Positions 20,330 to 29,261 of a stretch of DNA of 64,000 bases are shown here, in pieces. Made by a program: the position numbers and the translations under genes. Location of the stretch: positions 4,850-68,849 of the forward strand of contig NZ_LMBW01000008.1 in NCBI RefSeq assembly GCF_001439915.1, given 5' to 3'. Position 1 is the stretch's first letter. Every line of letters begins with the position of its first letter. The stretch is from Fredinandcohnia humi (GTDB lineage Bacteria > Bacillota > Bacilli > Bacillales > Bacillaceae_L). The notes beneath the pieces are model-generated. The model was given only the letters and a program-made list of their open reading frames with translations. It searched no databases and was not told the DNA's origin.

Positions 20330-20345
20330 TGCAAGTAACATACCA
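20330..20345 (-). promoter_or_regulatory. Sigma-54 promoter of the potD copy 2 operon
   Basis: Read leftwards TGGTAT-GTTAC-TTGCA. The -24 and -12 cores have correct spacing. An AT-rich imperfect dyad around ACAAATGTA lies just upstream, but the UAS motif does not. Confidence 0.75.
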
Positions 20346-20379
20346 CCTGGAAAGGTAATTAACAAAATTACAAATGTAT

Positions 20380-21804
20380 TTATATTTGTATGGAAACAAA
20401 TTTTTCCTCCAAGTACTCCTCTAATCCGTATTTTCCACCTTCCCTTCCGATGCCACTTTCCTTCATTCCACCAAAAGGAGCCTGTGCCACGATAGGAGTT
20501 GGATCATTAATGCCAACAATTCCATAGTCAAGTTCACGCATAATCCTCATTGCTCGACTTAAATCCTTTGTGTAGCAATATGAAGCCAACCCATATTGTC
20601 TATGATTTACCTTTCCGATTACTTCTTTTTCAGACGCAAAAGGAATAATCGGAGCGACTGGACCAAATGTTTCTTCGGTGAGTATTTTCATATTTTCATT
20701 GGCATTTGCGATTACCGTAGGTTCATAAAAACTGCCTTTTAATCCCTCCATCATAGCTTGCTTTCCACCACAAAGGAGTTTCCCGTTATGTGAAAGTGCA
20801 TCCTGCACATGCTCCTCAACCTTTTCCAATGCTTTCCTATCAATCAGAGGACCAACATCAATACCTTCCTCCAAGCCATTTCCAATCGAAAGCTTGCTCA
20901 CTCGATCAGCAAGCTTTTGGCTAAATTGCTCCGCAATCTTTTCCGCCACATAGATACGGTTTGTACTGATACATGTTTGCCCACAATTCTTAAACTTAGT
21001 TAGCATAATTCCCTCAACAGCTAAATCCAAATCCGCATCCTCAAACACGATAAAAGGAGCATGACCACCTAATTCCATGGATACCCTTTTAAGCTGTGCT
21101 GCAGAATCTTGGATCAATTTTTTCCCAACCTCAGTTGAACCTGTAAAGGTAATTTTTTTTACGTTAGGATTGCTTGTCATTTCAGCCGCAATTTCGGAAG
21201 CAGAGCCAATGACTAAACTAACTACCCCTTGAGGTAACTCAGCTTCATGAAAACATTCAAAGACTTTAATCGCGGTTAGCGGTGTTGCTGAAGCCGGTTT
21301 TAAGATCACCGTGCATCCAGCAGCCAATGCAGGAGCAAGCTTTCGTGTAATCATTGCAATTGGAAAATTCCATGGTGTGATGGCTGCTGTCACACCTACT
21401 GGTTCACGTAAAACCATTAAATGTTTATCAGGGTGGGAAGGGGTAAGTGTTTCCCCATATATTCGTTTTGCCTCTTCGGCATACCAGTCAACATAGTCGA
21501 TCGCAATGCCAATTTCACGGATGGCCTCAGGGATTGGTTTACCCATTTCAGACGTCATTACGACAGCAATTTCGTCTGTTTTTTCTCGTAACAGAGCCGC
21601 AACTTTTTCAAGGTACTGACCTCGTTCCTTCCCGGTTGTCCTTTTCCATGCAGGAAATGCTGCAGCTGCTGCGGCAATTGCTTCTTTTGTTTCTTCAGTT
21701 CCTCCAAAGGCAACCTCCTGAATTTGTTCAGATGTTGCCGGATTCATTACCTGTAGAGTTTTACCTGAATTTGATTTCTTCCATACTCCGTTTATATATA
21801 GCAT
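20380..21804 (-). CDS. NAD(P)-dependent (succinate-)semialdehyde dehydrogenase
   Basis: 474-aa aldehyde dehydrogenase of the GabD group, with glutamate in MELGGHAP and cysteine in GQTCISTNR. The inner ATG is chosen: GAGGAG stands seven bases before it, while the outer ATG overlaps that ribosome site. No promoter of its own is visible. It lies behind the FAD amine oxidase gene, with a pseudogene remnant in the gap, and is likely co-transcribed. Together they would oxidise an amine to an aldehyde and then to an acid. Confidence 0.88.
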   Translation of the reverse strand: MLYINGVWKKSNSGKTLQVMNPATSEQIQEVAFGGTEETKEAIAAAAAAFPAWKRTTGKERGQYLEKVAALLREKTDEIAVVMTSEMGKPIPEAIREIGIAIDYVDWYAEEAKRIYGETLTPSHPDKHLMVLREPVGVTAAITPWNFPIAMITRKLAPALAAGCTVILKPASATPLTAIKVFECFHEAELPQGVVSLVIGSASEIAAEMTSNPNVKKITFTGSTEVGKKLIQDSAAQLKRVSMELGGHAPFIVFEDADLDLAVEGIMLTKFKNCGQTCISTNRIYVAEKIAEQFSQKLADRVSKLSIGNGLEEGIDVGPLIDRKALEKVEEHVQDALSHNGKLLCGGKQAMMEGLKGSFYEPTVIANANENMKILTEETFGPVAPIIPFASEKEVIGKVNHRQYGLASYCYTKDLSRAMRIMRELDYGIVGINDPTPIVAQAPFGGMKESGIGREGGKYGLEEYLEEKFVSIQI

Positions 21805-21833
21805 TGTTCCACTCCTCATTGAATTTTAGGTTT

Positions 21834-21987
21834 CTACACTTGGAAATACCTATTAATCGAATGCTATCCTATGCAAAGTTGCATGGTTCGTTTTAATAGA
21901 TTCATAATGACAGAAAAGACCGTCTCCATTTGACGATACTCCGATGTCCCGTATGACGTGATGGTTAGTGGAATTTGGGTTGAATCC
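21834..21987 (-). pseudogene. Remnant of a C45 acyltransferase gene (3-prime end only)
   Basis: Read leftwards, the fragment translates to FNPNSTNHH, then after a frame change EYRQMETVFSVIMNLLKR, MQLCIG, an in-frame TAG, HSINRYFQV and a stop. This matches the C-terminus of the intact C45 gene at 16.2-17.3 kb (CPNSINHH, EHRQMETVFSIIMNL, MLLCVG, RYIEV). About 150 bases survive, with at least one frameshift and one nonsense codon. The body was apparently deleted up to the oxidase stop codon. Confidence 0.85.
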
Positions 21988-21990
21988 TAT

Positions 21991-23265
21991 TTATGAGATG
22001 GCGTCTTTAACTTTAAAATAATACTTCATTAGCCCAACTACTTTCCCATGCTGGCTATAAAACGGGATTGGTCGCAAATCATTTTTTTCAAAAGGGTTTT
22101 TGCCATTGTTTTCAGAGAGGATATTTTCTGCAAGCAGATTGCCCATTAATGTCGACATGGCTGCACCATGCCCCGCATAGCCAAAAGCAAAGTGCGTCCC
22201 ATCCTCAAGCTGACCAATGTACGGGAGCATTTCTCTCGTAAATCCAACCTTCCCGCTCCAGCAAAATTCAGCCTTATACTTTTTAAGCTCTGGAAAAACC
22301 GTGTCCATCCCCTCTTTTAGCTTTTGATAAAGTGGGGCTGTATCACCACTTAACGATCTGCCAGATCCCCCAAATGCCATTCGATTGTCAGGGGTTCTTC
22401 TGAAGTAATAAAGCATGTGCTTCGTATCATAGACCGCTCTATCTTTTGGGATTAATGATGAAACGAGCTCTTCTGGCAATTGTTCAGTAGCAATCATAAT
22501 GCTTTCAACTGGGATAATGCTTCGCGAAATGGTTTTATGCAGGTTTCCTGAATAGGCATTTGTAACGATTACTAAATGATCTGCAGTAACTCTTCCCTCT
22601 GGGGTTTCAATGATGACCTTACGATTTGGAGCTTTAATGATTTGAGTTGCTTCAGAGTTTTCATAGATGGTGCCTCCAAGTTTTTCTACCGATTCCGCTA
22701 ATCCAAGCACATAGTTGAAAGGGTGATAGATTGCACTGTTTTCATCAATGCAACCACCATGATAAAAATCAGACTTTATTTCAGCTTGTAAATCTTTCTT
22801 TTCAATAACCTGAACCTTATAGTTAAAATCTCGTTCTAGCACCTCCTGTTCTTCCTTTAACCAGTCGATATGTGTTGGCTTATAGGCCGCATAGAGATGA
22901 CCGGAGCGATTAAATGAACATGCTATTTCATTTTCCTTACTAATCCGTTCAATTAAATCAATCGAATCCAGAGACATTTGGAGCATTTGCCTCGCCGTAT
23001 CCAAGCCTTTTCTCTTTGCTAGTGAGCTCATGGAATCAATGAAGCCTGTTAAAATTTGACCGCCATTTCGACCACTTGCGCCGCTCCCGAGAGATCCTTT
23101 TTCAAGTACAATTGTTTTGATGTTTTTCTTTTGCAAATGATAGGCTGTTGATAGCCCTGTAAACCCTCCTCCTACAACGACTACATCACACTCTTTGTTA
23201 CCGGATAAGGATGAACGTTGTTTTTTCTCATTTGAAGTTGCTTCCCACATTGAAAGTTGTTTCAA
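21991..23265 (-). CDS. FAD-dependent amine oxidase (PuuB/DAO family)
   Basis: D-amino-acid-oxidase-like flavoprotein of about 425 aa. The N-terminal dinucleotide fold VVVGGGFTGLSTAYHL (near residue 28) and GSGASGRNGGQ are typical of gamma-glutamylputrescine oxidase; the C-terminal part has GYAGHGAA. It would oxidise putrescine, an acyl-putrescine or a related amine to an aldehyde, ammonia and a reduced acceptor. No gamma-glutamylputrescine synthetase or hydrolase is in the window, so the glutamyl route is not proven. A TTG start is preferred for ribosome-site spacing. GTG at 23274 is an alternative, but it stands too near AGGAG. Confidence 0.87.
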   Translation of the reverse strand: MKQLSMWEATSNEKKQRSSLSGNKECDVVVVGGGFTGLSTAYHLQKKNIKTIVLEKGSLGSGASGRNGGQILTGFIDSMSSLAKRKGLDTARQMLQMSLDSIDLIERISKENEIACSFNRSGHLYAAYKPTHIDWLKEEQEVLERDFNYKVQVIEKKDLQAEIKSDFYHGGCIDENSAIYHPFNYVLGLAESVEKLGGTIYENSEATQIIKAPNRKVIIETPEGRVTADHLVIVTNAYSGNLHKTISRSIIPVESIMIATEQLPEELVSSLIPKDRAVYDTKHMLYYFRRTPDNRMAFGGSGRSLSGDTAPLYQKLKEGMDTVFPELKKYKAEFCWSGKVGFTREMLPYIGQLEDGTHFAFGYAGHGAAMSTLMGNLLAENILSENNGKNPFEKNDLRPIPFYSQHGKVVGLMKYYFKVKDAIS

Positions 23266-23313
23266 AATCTCCACTCTCCTACATGTTTCCGTTTATTCCT
23301 ACGTAATAAATAA

Positions 23314-23329
23314 TGCAAGTATCGTACCA
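23314..23329 (-). promoter_or_regulatory. Sigma-54 promoter of the amine oxidase gene
   Basis: Read leftwards TGGTAC-GATAC-TTGCA, about 50 bases before the start codon. It is divergent from the potBC promoter, with the shared UAS between them. Confidence 0.82.
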
Positions 23330-23393
23330 AGTTAAAATGCTCATAAAAATTTATAATTGAATTTTAAATAGACATATCGATGTGGAAAGGCAT

Positions 23394-23428
23394 TATGCAA
23401 AAATGAATAAGTTATTCACATGTGCATA
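23394..23428. promoter_or_regulatory. Putative activator binding region (UAS) between divergent promoters
   Basis: Dyads TATGCA-AAAA-TGAATA and TATTCA-CATG-TGCATA, 19 bp between centres. The second is embedded in a 24-bp palindrome identical to the one at 13.4 kb. It is placed about 65 bp from the leftward and 50 bp from the rightward -24/-12 element. Confidence 0.8.
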
Positions 23429-23478
23429 ACTTTCACTTGGGTTTTCCTACTATTTTTTTATTTCAGTTATTTTGAAGT

Positions 23479-23494
23479 TGGAATGAATCTTGCA
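23479..23494 (+). promoter_or_regulatory. Sigma-54 promoter of potB-potC set 2
   Basis: TGGAAT-GAATC-TTGCA with correct spacing, 42 bases before the ATG. Confidence 0.8.
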
Positions 23495-23535
23495 TATTTA
23501 AAATGTAATCGCTTTTATTGCAGGAGGGGTCGAGG

Positions 23536-24456
23536 ATGAACAAAGAAGAGTTATCTACAAATCAACCGGTCATATTGCAGACAAAACGACCGAAAAAAAG
23601 GAGGATAAAGAGCACTGGTGCCATCTGGATGATTTCTCCAGTTACTTTCTGGATGATTGCATTTTTATTTATACCGATTGTTTTAATTCTTGTTGTCAGC
23701 TTCATGACAAGGGGTACGTATGGTGGAATTGAATACATTTTTACATTACAAAATTACGCGCGATTCTTTGATTCGCTATATTTGAATATTCTTCTCATGT
23801 CGATTTTGATGGCAACAGCAACCACCGTTATTTGTATTATTTTTGGATATCCTTTTGCGTATTTGATTGCACGTTCTTCCCCTAAGTATCGAACATTTTT
23901 ATTGTTTCTCGTGATTATTCCTTTTTGGACGAACTCGCTAATTCGTACATATGCATGGATTATTTTGCTTCGTACCGAAGGCGTTATTAACCAACTCTTA
24001 ATGAGTATCGGTCTGATTTCAGAACCACTTACGTTACTTTATAATAGTGGTGCCATTTTAATCGGACTCGTGTACACATTATTTCCATTTATGGTACTCC
24101 CGTTGTACGCTTCAATTGAGAAGCTTGATAAATCATATCTAGAAGCTGCCAGTGATTTAGGGGCAAAAGGCTGGCAAACCTTTATGAAAATTACATTACC
24201 TTTAACAATGCCAGGTATCGTTGCTGGCTCGTTACTTGTTTTTATTCCAACTCTAGGGCTCTTTTTTATTCCTGACCTAATGGGCGGAGCAAAGACGATG
24301 ATGATTGGTAACCTCATCAAGAACCAGTTCCTCACAGCAAGAGACTGGCCATTTGGAGCAGCATCGTCTGTTATCTTAGTTATTTTAACCATGATTTTAA
24401 TAGCTGTATATTTACGTATTTCTAAAGGAAATAAAGATGATTTGGGGGTGATGTAA
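23536..24456 (+). CDS. potB: Polyamine ABC transporter permease PotB (set 2)
   Basis: Membrane permease of 306 aa, with a cytosolic basic N-terminus (TKRPKKRRIKS) and six predicted helices. The EAA loop EAASDLGAKGWQTFMKI is near residue 205. The ATG is preferred over an upstream TTG because AGGAGGGG lies before it and the TTG would fall inside that site. Followed at once by potC. It has neither a binding protein nor an ATPase in its own transcription unit, so it relies on partners encoded nearby. Confidence 0.92.
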   Translation: MNKEELSTNQPVILQTKRPKKRRIKSTGAIWMISPVTFWMIAFLFIPIVLILVVSFMTRGTYGGIEYIFTLQNYARFFDSLYLNILLMSILMATATTVICIIFGYPFAYLIARSSPKYRTFLLFLVIIPFWTNSLIRTYAWIILLRTEGVINQLLMSIGLISEPLTLLYNSGAILIGLVYTLFPFMVLPLYASIEKLDKSYLEAASDLGAKGWQTFMKITLPLTMPGIVAGSLLVFIPTLGLFFIPDLMGGAKTMMIGNLIKNQFLTARDWPFGAASSVILVILTMILIAVYLRISKGNKDDLGVM

Positions 24457-24457
24457 G

Positions 24458-25240
24458 GTGAATTCAAGGTTTACTAAATGGTCGTCAATCATATATGGCG
24501 CCCTTATTTATTCATTTTTGTATCTACCCATTCTTATTTTGATATTATTTTCTTTTAATAAATCAAAGCTTAATGCTGTTTGGACAGGATTTACGTTTGA
24601 GTGGTATGCAAAGCTTTGGTCAAATACAGCCGTATTAGAAGCAGCCAAAATTACGATTATAGTAGCAATTGTCTCTACCATTGCATCAACCATTTTAGGG
24701 ACCCTTGTATCTGTAGGGATGTACAAATATCACTTCAAAGGGAAATCAGCATTAGATGGAATGCTTTATATTCCCCTCGTAATGTCGGAGATTGTTATGG
24801 GGATTTCATTACTTGCCTTCTTTTCAATGGTAAAAATGCCATTGGGAATCTGGACACTCATTATTTCTCATATTACTTTTTGTATTCCTTATGTTGTCGT
24901 CGTGGTAAGAGCTCGTTTGAAAGGGTTTGATCGTTCAGTGGAAGAGGCAGCCATGGATTTAGGGGCAAGTGAATGGCAAACCTTTCGACTGATTACCTTG
25001 CCGATAATAGGTCCCGCAATTGTAGCAAGTGCGCTGCTGTCATTTACAATTTCTTTGGATGATGTAATCGTAAGTTTCTTCGTCGCTGGTCCAGGAAGTA
25101 CAACACTGCCATTACAGATATTCTCGATGGTTCGATACGGGGTAACACCTGAAATTAACGCCTTATCCACATTAATGCTCGTAGTAACCCTCGGAATCGT
25201 CATTGTAGGTGAACGGTTGCTAATGAGGAAAAATGGATAG
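24458..25240 (+). CDS. potC: Polyamine ABC transporter permease PotC (set 2)
   Basis: Permease of 260 aa, six predicted helices, EAA loop EAAMDLGASEWQTFRLI near residue 165. The GTG start is one base behind the potB stop and has GGGGGTGAT upstream, so translation is probably coupled. It ends at a terminator shared with the convergent potA gene. Confidence 0.92.
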   Translation: MNSRFTKWSSIIYGALIYSFLYLPILILILFSFNKSKLNAVWTGFTFEWYAKLWSNTAVLEAAKITIIVAIVSTIASTILGTLVSVGMYKYHFKGKSALDGMLYIPLVMSEIVMGISLLAFFSMVKMPLGIWTLIISHITFCIPYVVVVVRARLKGFDRSVEEAAMDLGASEWQTFRLITLPIIGPAIVASALLSFTISLDDVIVSFFVAGPGSTTLPLQIFSMVRYGVTPEINALSTLMLVVTLGIVIVGERLLMRKNG

Positions 25241-25246
25241 GAATTG

Positions 25247-25279
25247 AAAAGAGCTTGGAAAATATCCAAGCTCTTTTTC
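25247..25279. terminator. Bidirectional terminator between potC and potA
   Basis: Stem AAAGAGCTTGGA/TCCAAGCTCTTT with a short loop, T-rich on both exits. It separates two convergent genes. Confidence 0.9.
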
Positions 25280-26359
25280 TTATTCCTTCATCACAACCCC
25301 ATGGTCCACTCCCCAAGTTAAATAGATGTCCTTATTTATGTAGTCATGCGTTTCGGAGCCTGCTGCTTGTTCATTTACAACAACTTCCTTCCCATTTTCA
25401 AGTAAAACGACCATTTTTGAAACAGAACCGACATAAATAAGTTCCTTAAACCTTCCCTTTAATTTTACAGCATTCGTTTTCGGAGATTGATCCCCAACGA
25501 TTTTAATGCGCTCGGGACGAATCGTCACAAATACTTTTTCCCCAACCCTTAAGCCCTCGTTCTTTACTTCAATTTCCTTGCCACCAAAATCTAAATAGGC
25601 ATAACTGTTATCCACCCTAGATATTTCACCTTCAAATAGATTCGTTTCCCCGATAAAATCAGCTACAAACTTCGTTTGTGGTTTTTCATATATATCGGTT
25701 GGTGAACCTAGCTGCTCGATGAATCCATTATTCATAACCGCAATCCTGTCCGACATCGTGAGAGCCTCTTCCTGATCATGTGTAACATAAATAAAAGTGA
25801 TTTTAAGCTGTTGTTGAAGATGTTTTAATTCAACCTGCATTTGTTTTCGTAATTTGAGGTCTAACGCTCCCAGTGGTTCATCTAATAAAATAACTTTTGG
25901 ATTGTTAATTAACGCTCGGGCAATCGCAATCCGTTGCTTTTGACCGCCGCTAAGCTGGGCCGGGGTTCTCGTCTCATAGCCCTGTAATCGAACAAGCTCT
26001 AGCATTTTCGATACCTTCTCTTTGATGACACGCTTATCTGCACCCCTCATTTTAAGGCCAAATGCCACGTTATCAAAAATATTCATATGTGGAAAAAGTG
26101 CGTAGCTTTGAAAAACGGTATTTACATTACGTTTATTTGCAGGAATTCCTTCTACTTGTTTACCATCTAATAAAACGCTTCCAGAGGTTGGTTGTTCAAA
26201 TCCAGCTATCATCCGGAGTGTTGTTGTTTTTCCGCATCCACTTGGTCCTAGTAATGTTAAAAACTCCCCCTCTTTTACATGTAATGATACATCCTGAACA
26301 ACCTTCGTTTCCCCGAATTGTTTGTTAATATTACGTAACTCTACCATGTTAACCGACAT
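25280..26359 (-). CDS. potA: Polyamine ABC transporter ATPase PotA
   Basis: ATPase of 359 aa with Walker A GPSGCGKTT, signature LSGGQKQR, Walker B VILLDEP and a C-terminal TOBE domain. The ATG in the sequence MSVNMVEL is preferred: GGGGGAGG precedes it, and longer frames would run through the sigma-54 promoter. It is the only ABC ATPase in the window, so both PotBC pairs and all three PotD proteins probably use it. Confidence 0.93.
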   Translation of the reverse strand: MSVNMVELRNINKQFGETKVVQDVSLHVKEGEFLTLLGPSGCGKTTTLRMIAGFEQPTSGSVLLDGKQVEGIPANKRNVNTVFQSYALFPHMNIFDNVAFGLKMRGADKRVIKEKVSKMLELVRLQGYETRTPAQLSGGQKQRIAIARALINNPKVILLDEPLGALDLKLRKQMQVELKHLQQQLKITFIYVTHDQEEALTMSDRIAVMNNGFIEQLGSPTDIYEKPQTKFVADFIGETNLFEGEISRVDNSYAYLDFGGKEIEVKNEGLRVGEKVFVTIRPERIKIVGDQSPKTNAVKLKGRFKELIYVGSVSKMVVLLENGKEVVVNEQAAGSETHDYINKDIYLTWGVDHGVVMKE

Positions 26360-26401
26360 TACATTATCCTCCCCCTCGTTGGTATCTTTGTAAGTTTTAT
26401 A

Positions 26402-26417
26402 TGCAAAAAACATGCCA
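26402..26417 (-). promoter_or_regulatory. Sigma-54 promoter of potA
   Basis: Read leftwards TGGCAT-GTTTT-TTGCA. The T-run that ends the upstream terminator is part of the promoter spacer. Confidence 0.82.
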
Positions 26418-26455
26418 AAATGGCGGACCCGTTTATACGAATCCACCATTTCCAC
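26416..26455 (-). terminator. Terminator after potD copy 3, overlapping the potA promoter
   Basis: Read leftwards, stem AAATGGTGGA/TCCGCCATTT followed by TTGGCATGTTTTTT. The last bases of the stem and its T tract run into the -24/-12 promoter. Confidence 0.7.
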
Positions 26456-26456
26456 T

Positions 26457-27524
26457 TTAGTTACCAGCTTTTAATTCACTATAAATACGGTCGTACAGTT
26501 GTGTTGCTTCCCCAATATCAAGTGCCTGTTGAACATTTGTAACTTCGCCGAGATCTGGATATACGACTTTATTATTTTTTAAATCCTCCGGAAGTAGTTT
26601 GTATGCTTCAGAGTTTGGATTTCCGTACGGATATGTTGTCGAAATGATTTTACTGATTTCAGGGCGAAGTAAGAAATCAATAAATTTTTCCGCATTTGCA
26701 AGATGTGGTGCACCTTTTGGAATGACAAAATTATCATGGAAAACCATGAGGCCTTCTTCCGGAATAATCGGAACAATGGCTGGATTTTCTTTCTGTGCAT
26801 TAAATACTTCAGCTGTCCAAGCCATTCCTGCCGCAACATCCCCAGCAATCATCATTGTTTTCGGTTCTGTATTAAAGGCCCTTATATTCGGACGAAGCTC
26901 TAAAAGCTTTTCTTTTGCTTCTTCTAATTCTTTTTCATCAGTGGTATTGATGGAATAGCCAAGCATTTGTAGCGCTAACCCAATAATTCCACGCTGGTCA
27001 TCTGGCAAAACAATCTTATCCTTTAACTCAGGTCTAAACAGATCCTTATATCCTTTTATTTCAAAATCAACGAGGTCGGTATTCTGAAATAAAACACCTG
27101 AACCCCATAGATAAGGAATGAAATAGTCCCCCTCTTTATCGAATTCGGCTGACGTAAACTTAGGCTCTAAGTTTTTGACATTGGGGATATTTTCTTTATT
27201 TATCTTTTGAATTAAGTCTTGTTTTAATAGAATATCAACGAAAAATGTAGTTGCTACAGCGATGTCATATTGTGTATTGCCTGCTTGTAATTTCGCCATC
27301 ATTTCCTCGTTACTTGAGTACGCGTCATAATTTACCTTTATTCCTGTTTCCTTTTCAAATTGCTTGATTACTTCTTGTGGTAGATATTCCGCCCAGTTAA
27401 ATAAATTTAGTACCTTCTCATCCTTTTGCTTTGCTCCTCCTGCTTCACTTCCCCCACACGCGGATAAAAATGTAGTCATTATTAACACCAATGCAATTGC
27501 GACTAGTTTCATTTTCTTATCCAT
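26457..27524 (-). CDS. potD: Polyamine ABC transporter substrate-binding lipoprotein (copy 3)
   Basis: 355 aa, signal peptide with lipobox FLSAC (C23), then LFNWAEYLP and YDAYSSNEEMM. It is closest to copy 1 by eye. Its ATG directly follows the stop of the amidohydrolase gene (TAA-ATG), so the two are translationally coupled and may act on one substrate family. It is transcribed from the -24/-12 promoter at 29.2 kb. Confidence 0.92.
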   Translation of the reverse strand: MDKKMKLVAIALVLIMTTFLSACGGSEAGGAKQKDEKVLNLFNWAEYLPQEVIKQFEKETGIKVNYDAYSSNEEMMAKLQAGNTQYDIAVATTFFVDILLKQDLIQKINKENIPNVKNLEPKFTSAEFDKEGDYFIPYLWGSGVLFQNTDLVDFEIKGYKDLFRPELKDKIVLPDDQRGIIGLALQMLGYSINTTDEKELEEAKEKLLELRPNIRAFNTEPKTMMIAGDVAAGMAWTAEVFNAQKENPAIVPIIPEEGLMVFHDNFVIPKGAPHLANAEKFIDFLLRPEISKIISTTYPYGNPNSEAYKLLPEDLKNNKVVYPDLGEVTNVQQALDIGEATQLYDRIYSELKAGN

Positions 27525-29165
27525 TTACATTGCCCCTTCAAGCTTTTTTGTTTGTTCACGCGTATAAATGATTTTTCCATCCATAATTGTTATGTCAACC
27601 TTTGCCTCCAAAACCTCATTTACATCTACTGAAAATAGATTTCTATCCAGAATAGCTACATCTGCCTTTTTTCCAACCTCTAAAGTTCCTAGGTCATCCT
27701 CGCGGAAATTTCCATAGGCAGGTGCCTTTGTATAAAACTGTAGAGCTTCCGCTAGTGTTATTTTTTCTTGTGGATTCCAACCATCTTCTGGTGTTCCGTC
27801 TGCATTTCTTCTTGTTACAGCACGGTAGATTTCAATCATTGGGTTCATATCCACAACCGGATAGTCACTGCTAAAAGCTATGGGTGCACCACTTCTTTTC
27901 AACGACCCAATTGGCCATGTATAACGAGAACGTTCTGGTCCAAGTCGATCAAGATATGTATGCCCTTCCATTGATTCAGCACTCATATGCTCAGGTTGTA
28001 TCGATGCAATGACATGGAGCTCCTCAAAACGGTCTATATCATCCGGGTGAATAACCTCAATATGCTCAATCGTATGTCTAGAATCTCGCTTTCCATTTCG
28101 CTTCTGTGCTGCTTCATAGCAATCCAGTCCAAATCGAACTGCTCCATCCCCACAAGCGTGCAGTCGAATCCGAAATCCTTCCTTATCGGCTTCCTTTATC
28201 CATTTCATATACGTTTCTTCTTCAAACAATATGCCGCCTCTTGTATCAGGTCGGTCTGAATATGGCTCAATTAAATAACCCGTATACGTATTTGGAACAC
28301 CATCAATAAATTGTTTTAACCCAGAAAACTGTAACTTATTGGATTGATACAGTTCACGATAAGATTTTGCCTTTGACAGGTCCCCATCAAGAGCAGATAA
28401 AAAGTGGATTCTTGTTGTTAATTTCCCCTCTTTTTCGTATGTCGCATAAAAAGATGGAGTACCTAACTCAAAGCCAGGCAATGGAAGCATATCACTCACC
28501 GAAGTAATTCCAAATGATGCTGCTTTTATCAGGAAGGCATCCATCATGCTACGCTGTTTTTCTTCTGAGAATTGATAGGCTTTTTCAGCAACAAGCTTTA
28601 CAGCAGTTTCATATAAAAATCCAGTTGGCTCTCCATTCTTGTCTCTTTCTATCAAACCAAATGGTGGATCTGGTGTATCATTTGTTATGTTTAAAAGTGT
28701 AAGAGCCTTTGTGTTCACCCATGCACTATGTCCCTCCTCATTTAACAGAAACACCGGGCGATCTGATATGATGCGGTCAAGAGAATGACGGGTTGGCGTT
28801 TGTTTCCCTGGCCACCGTACATGATGCCAACCAAATCCTAATACCCAAGGTTCATTTGGATTCTCTTGTGCATATTGATTGATTTTTTGAGCAGCCACTT
28901 CTTCTGAGGAACATTCTGTAAGTGTGGTGAATTCGCTAAACATACTTCCTAATACAAGATGCAGATGGAAATCATGAAAGCCAGGTAAAACAAGCTTATC
29001 CTCCGCATGAATGACCTTTGTGTGTGGCCCCATATAATCGTTGTCGTTTTCAATATTTCCCACACCAAGGATTCTATCGTCTTTGATAACAACTGTTCCT
29101 TTAATCGGACTAGACTCATTCCCTGTAAAAATCGCATTTCCTTTTATAATAATATCTGCGTACAA
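27525..29165 (-). CDS. Amidohydrolase of the YtcJ/N-substituted formamide deformylase group
   Basis: Metal-dependent hydrolase of 546 aa. Metal-binding HLH in FHDFHLHLVLG near residue 62, the RLHACGDGAVR region near 330 and the SSDYPVVDMNP region near 455 are typical of this amidohydrolase branch. The TTG start has GAAGGGGG eight bases upstream. Coupled to a PotD gene and driven by sigma-54, it may remove an acyl or formyl group from a taken-up amine. No secretion signal; cytosolic. Exact substrate unknown. Confidence 0.85.
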   Translation of the reverse strand: MYADIIIKGNAIFTGNESSPIKGTVVIKDDRILGVGNIENDNDYMGPHTKVIHAEDKLVLPGFHDFHLHLVLGSMFSEFTTLTECSSEEVAAQKINQYAQENPNEPWVLGFGWHHVRWPGKQTPTRHSLDRIISDRPVFLLNEEGHSAWVNTKALTLLNITNDTPDPPFGLIERDKNGEPTGFLYETAVKLVAEKAYQFSEEKQRSMMDAFLIKAASFGITSVSDMLPLPGFELGTPSFYATYEKEGKLTTRIHFLSALDGDLSKAKSYRELYQSNKLQFSGLKQFIDGVPNTYTGYLIEPYSDRPDTRGGILFEEETYMKWIKEADKEGFRIRLHACGDGAVRFGLDCYEAAQKRNGKRDSRHTIEHIEVIHPDDIDRFEELHVIASIQPEHMSAESMEGHTYLDRLGPERSRYTWPIGSLKRSGAPIAFSSDYPVVDMNPMIEIYRAVTRRNADGTPEDGWNPQEKITLAEALQFYTKAPAYGNFREDDLGTLEVGKKADVAILDRNLFSVDVNEVLEAKVDITIMDGKIIYTREQTKKLEGAM

Positions 29166-29231
29166 CCCGCAATCCCCCTTCGAATAGTGCTGCGTTCTCC
29201 CTCAATGACTAAATCTTTCGTTAATTTATTA

Positions 29232-29247
29232 TGCAAATACTGTGCCA
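29232..29247 (-). promoter_or_regulatory. Sigma-54 promoter of the amidohydrolase-potD operon
   Basis: Read leftwards TGGCAC-AGTAT-TTGCA, a perfect -24/-12 match, immediately behind the trxB terminator. It marks the right border of the island. Confidence 0.92.
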
Positions 29248-29261
29248 AAGATTTTTTAAAA

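Noticed and set aside
21869-21884. Fourth activator palindrome (TATGCA-AAGT-TGCATG)
   Set aside because: It lies in the coding remnant of the C45 pseudogene, has no partner at 19 bp and no -24/-12 promoter next to it; probably chance.
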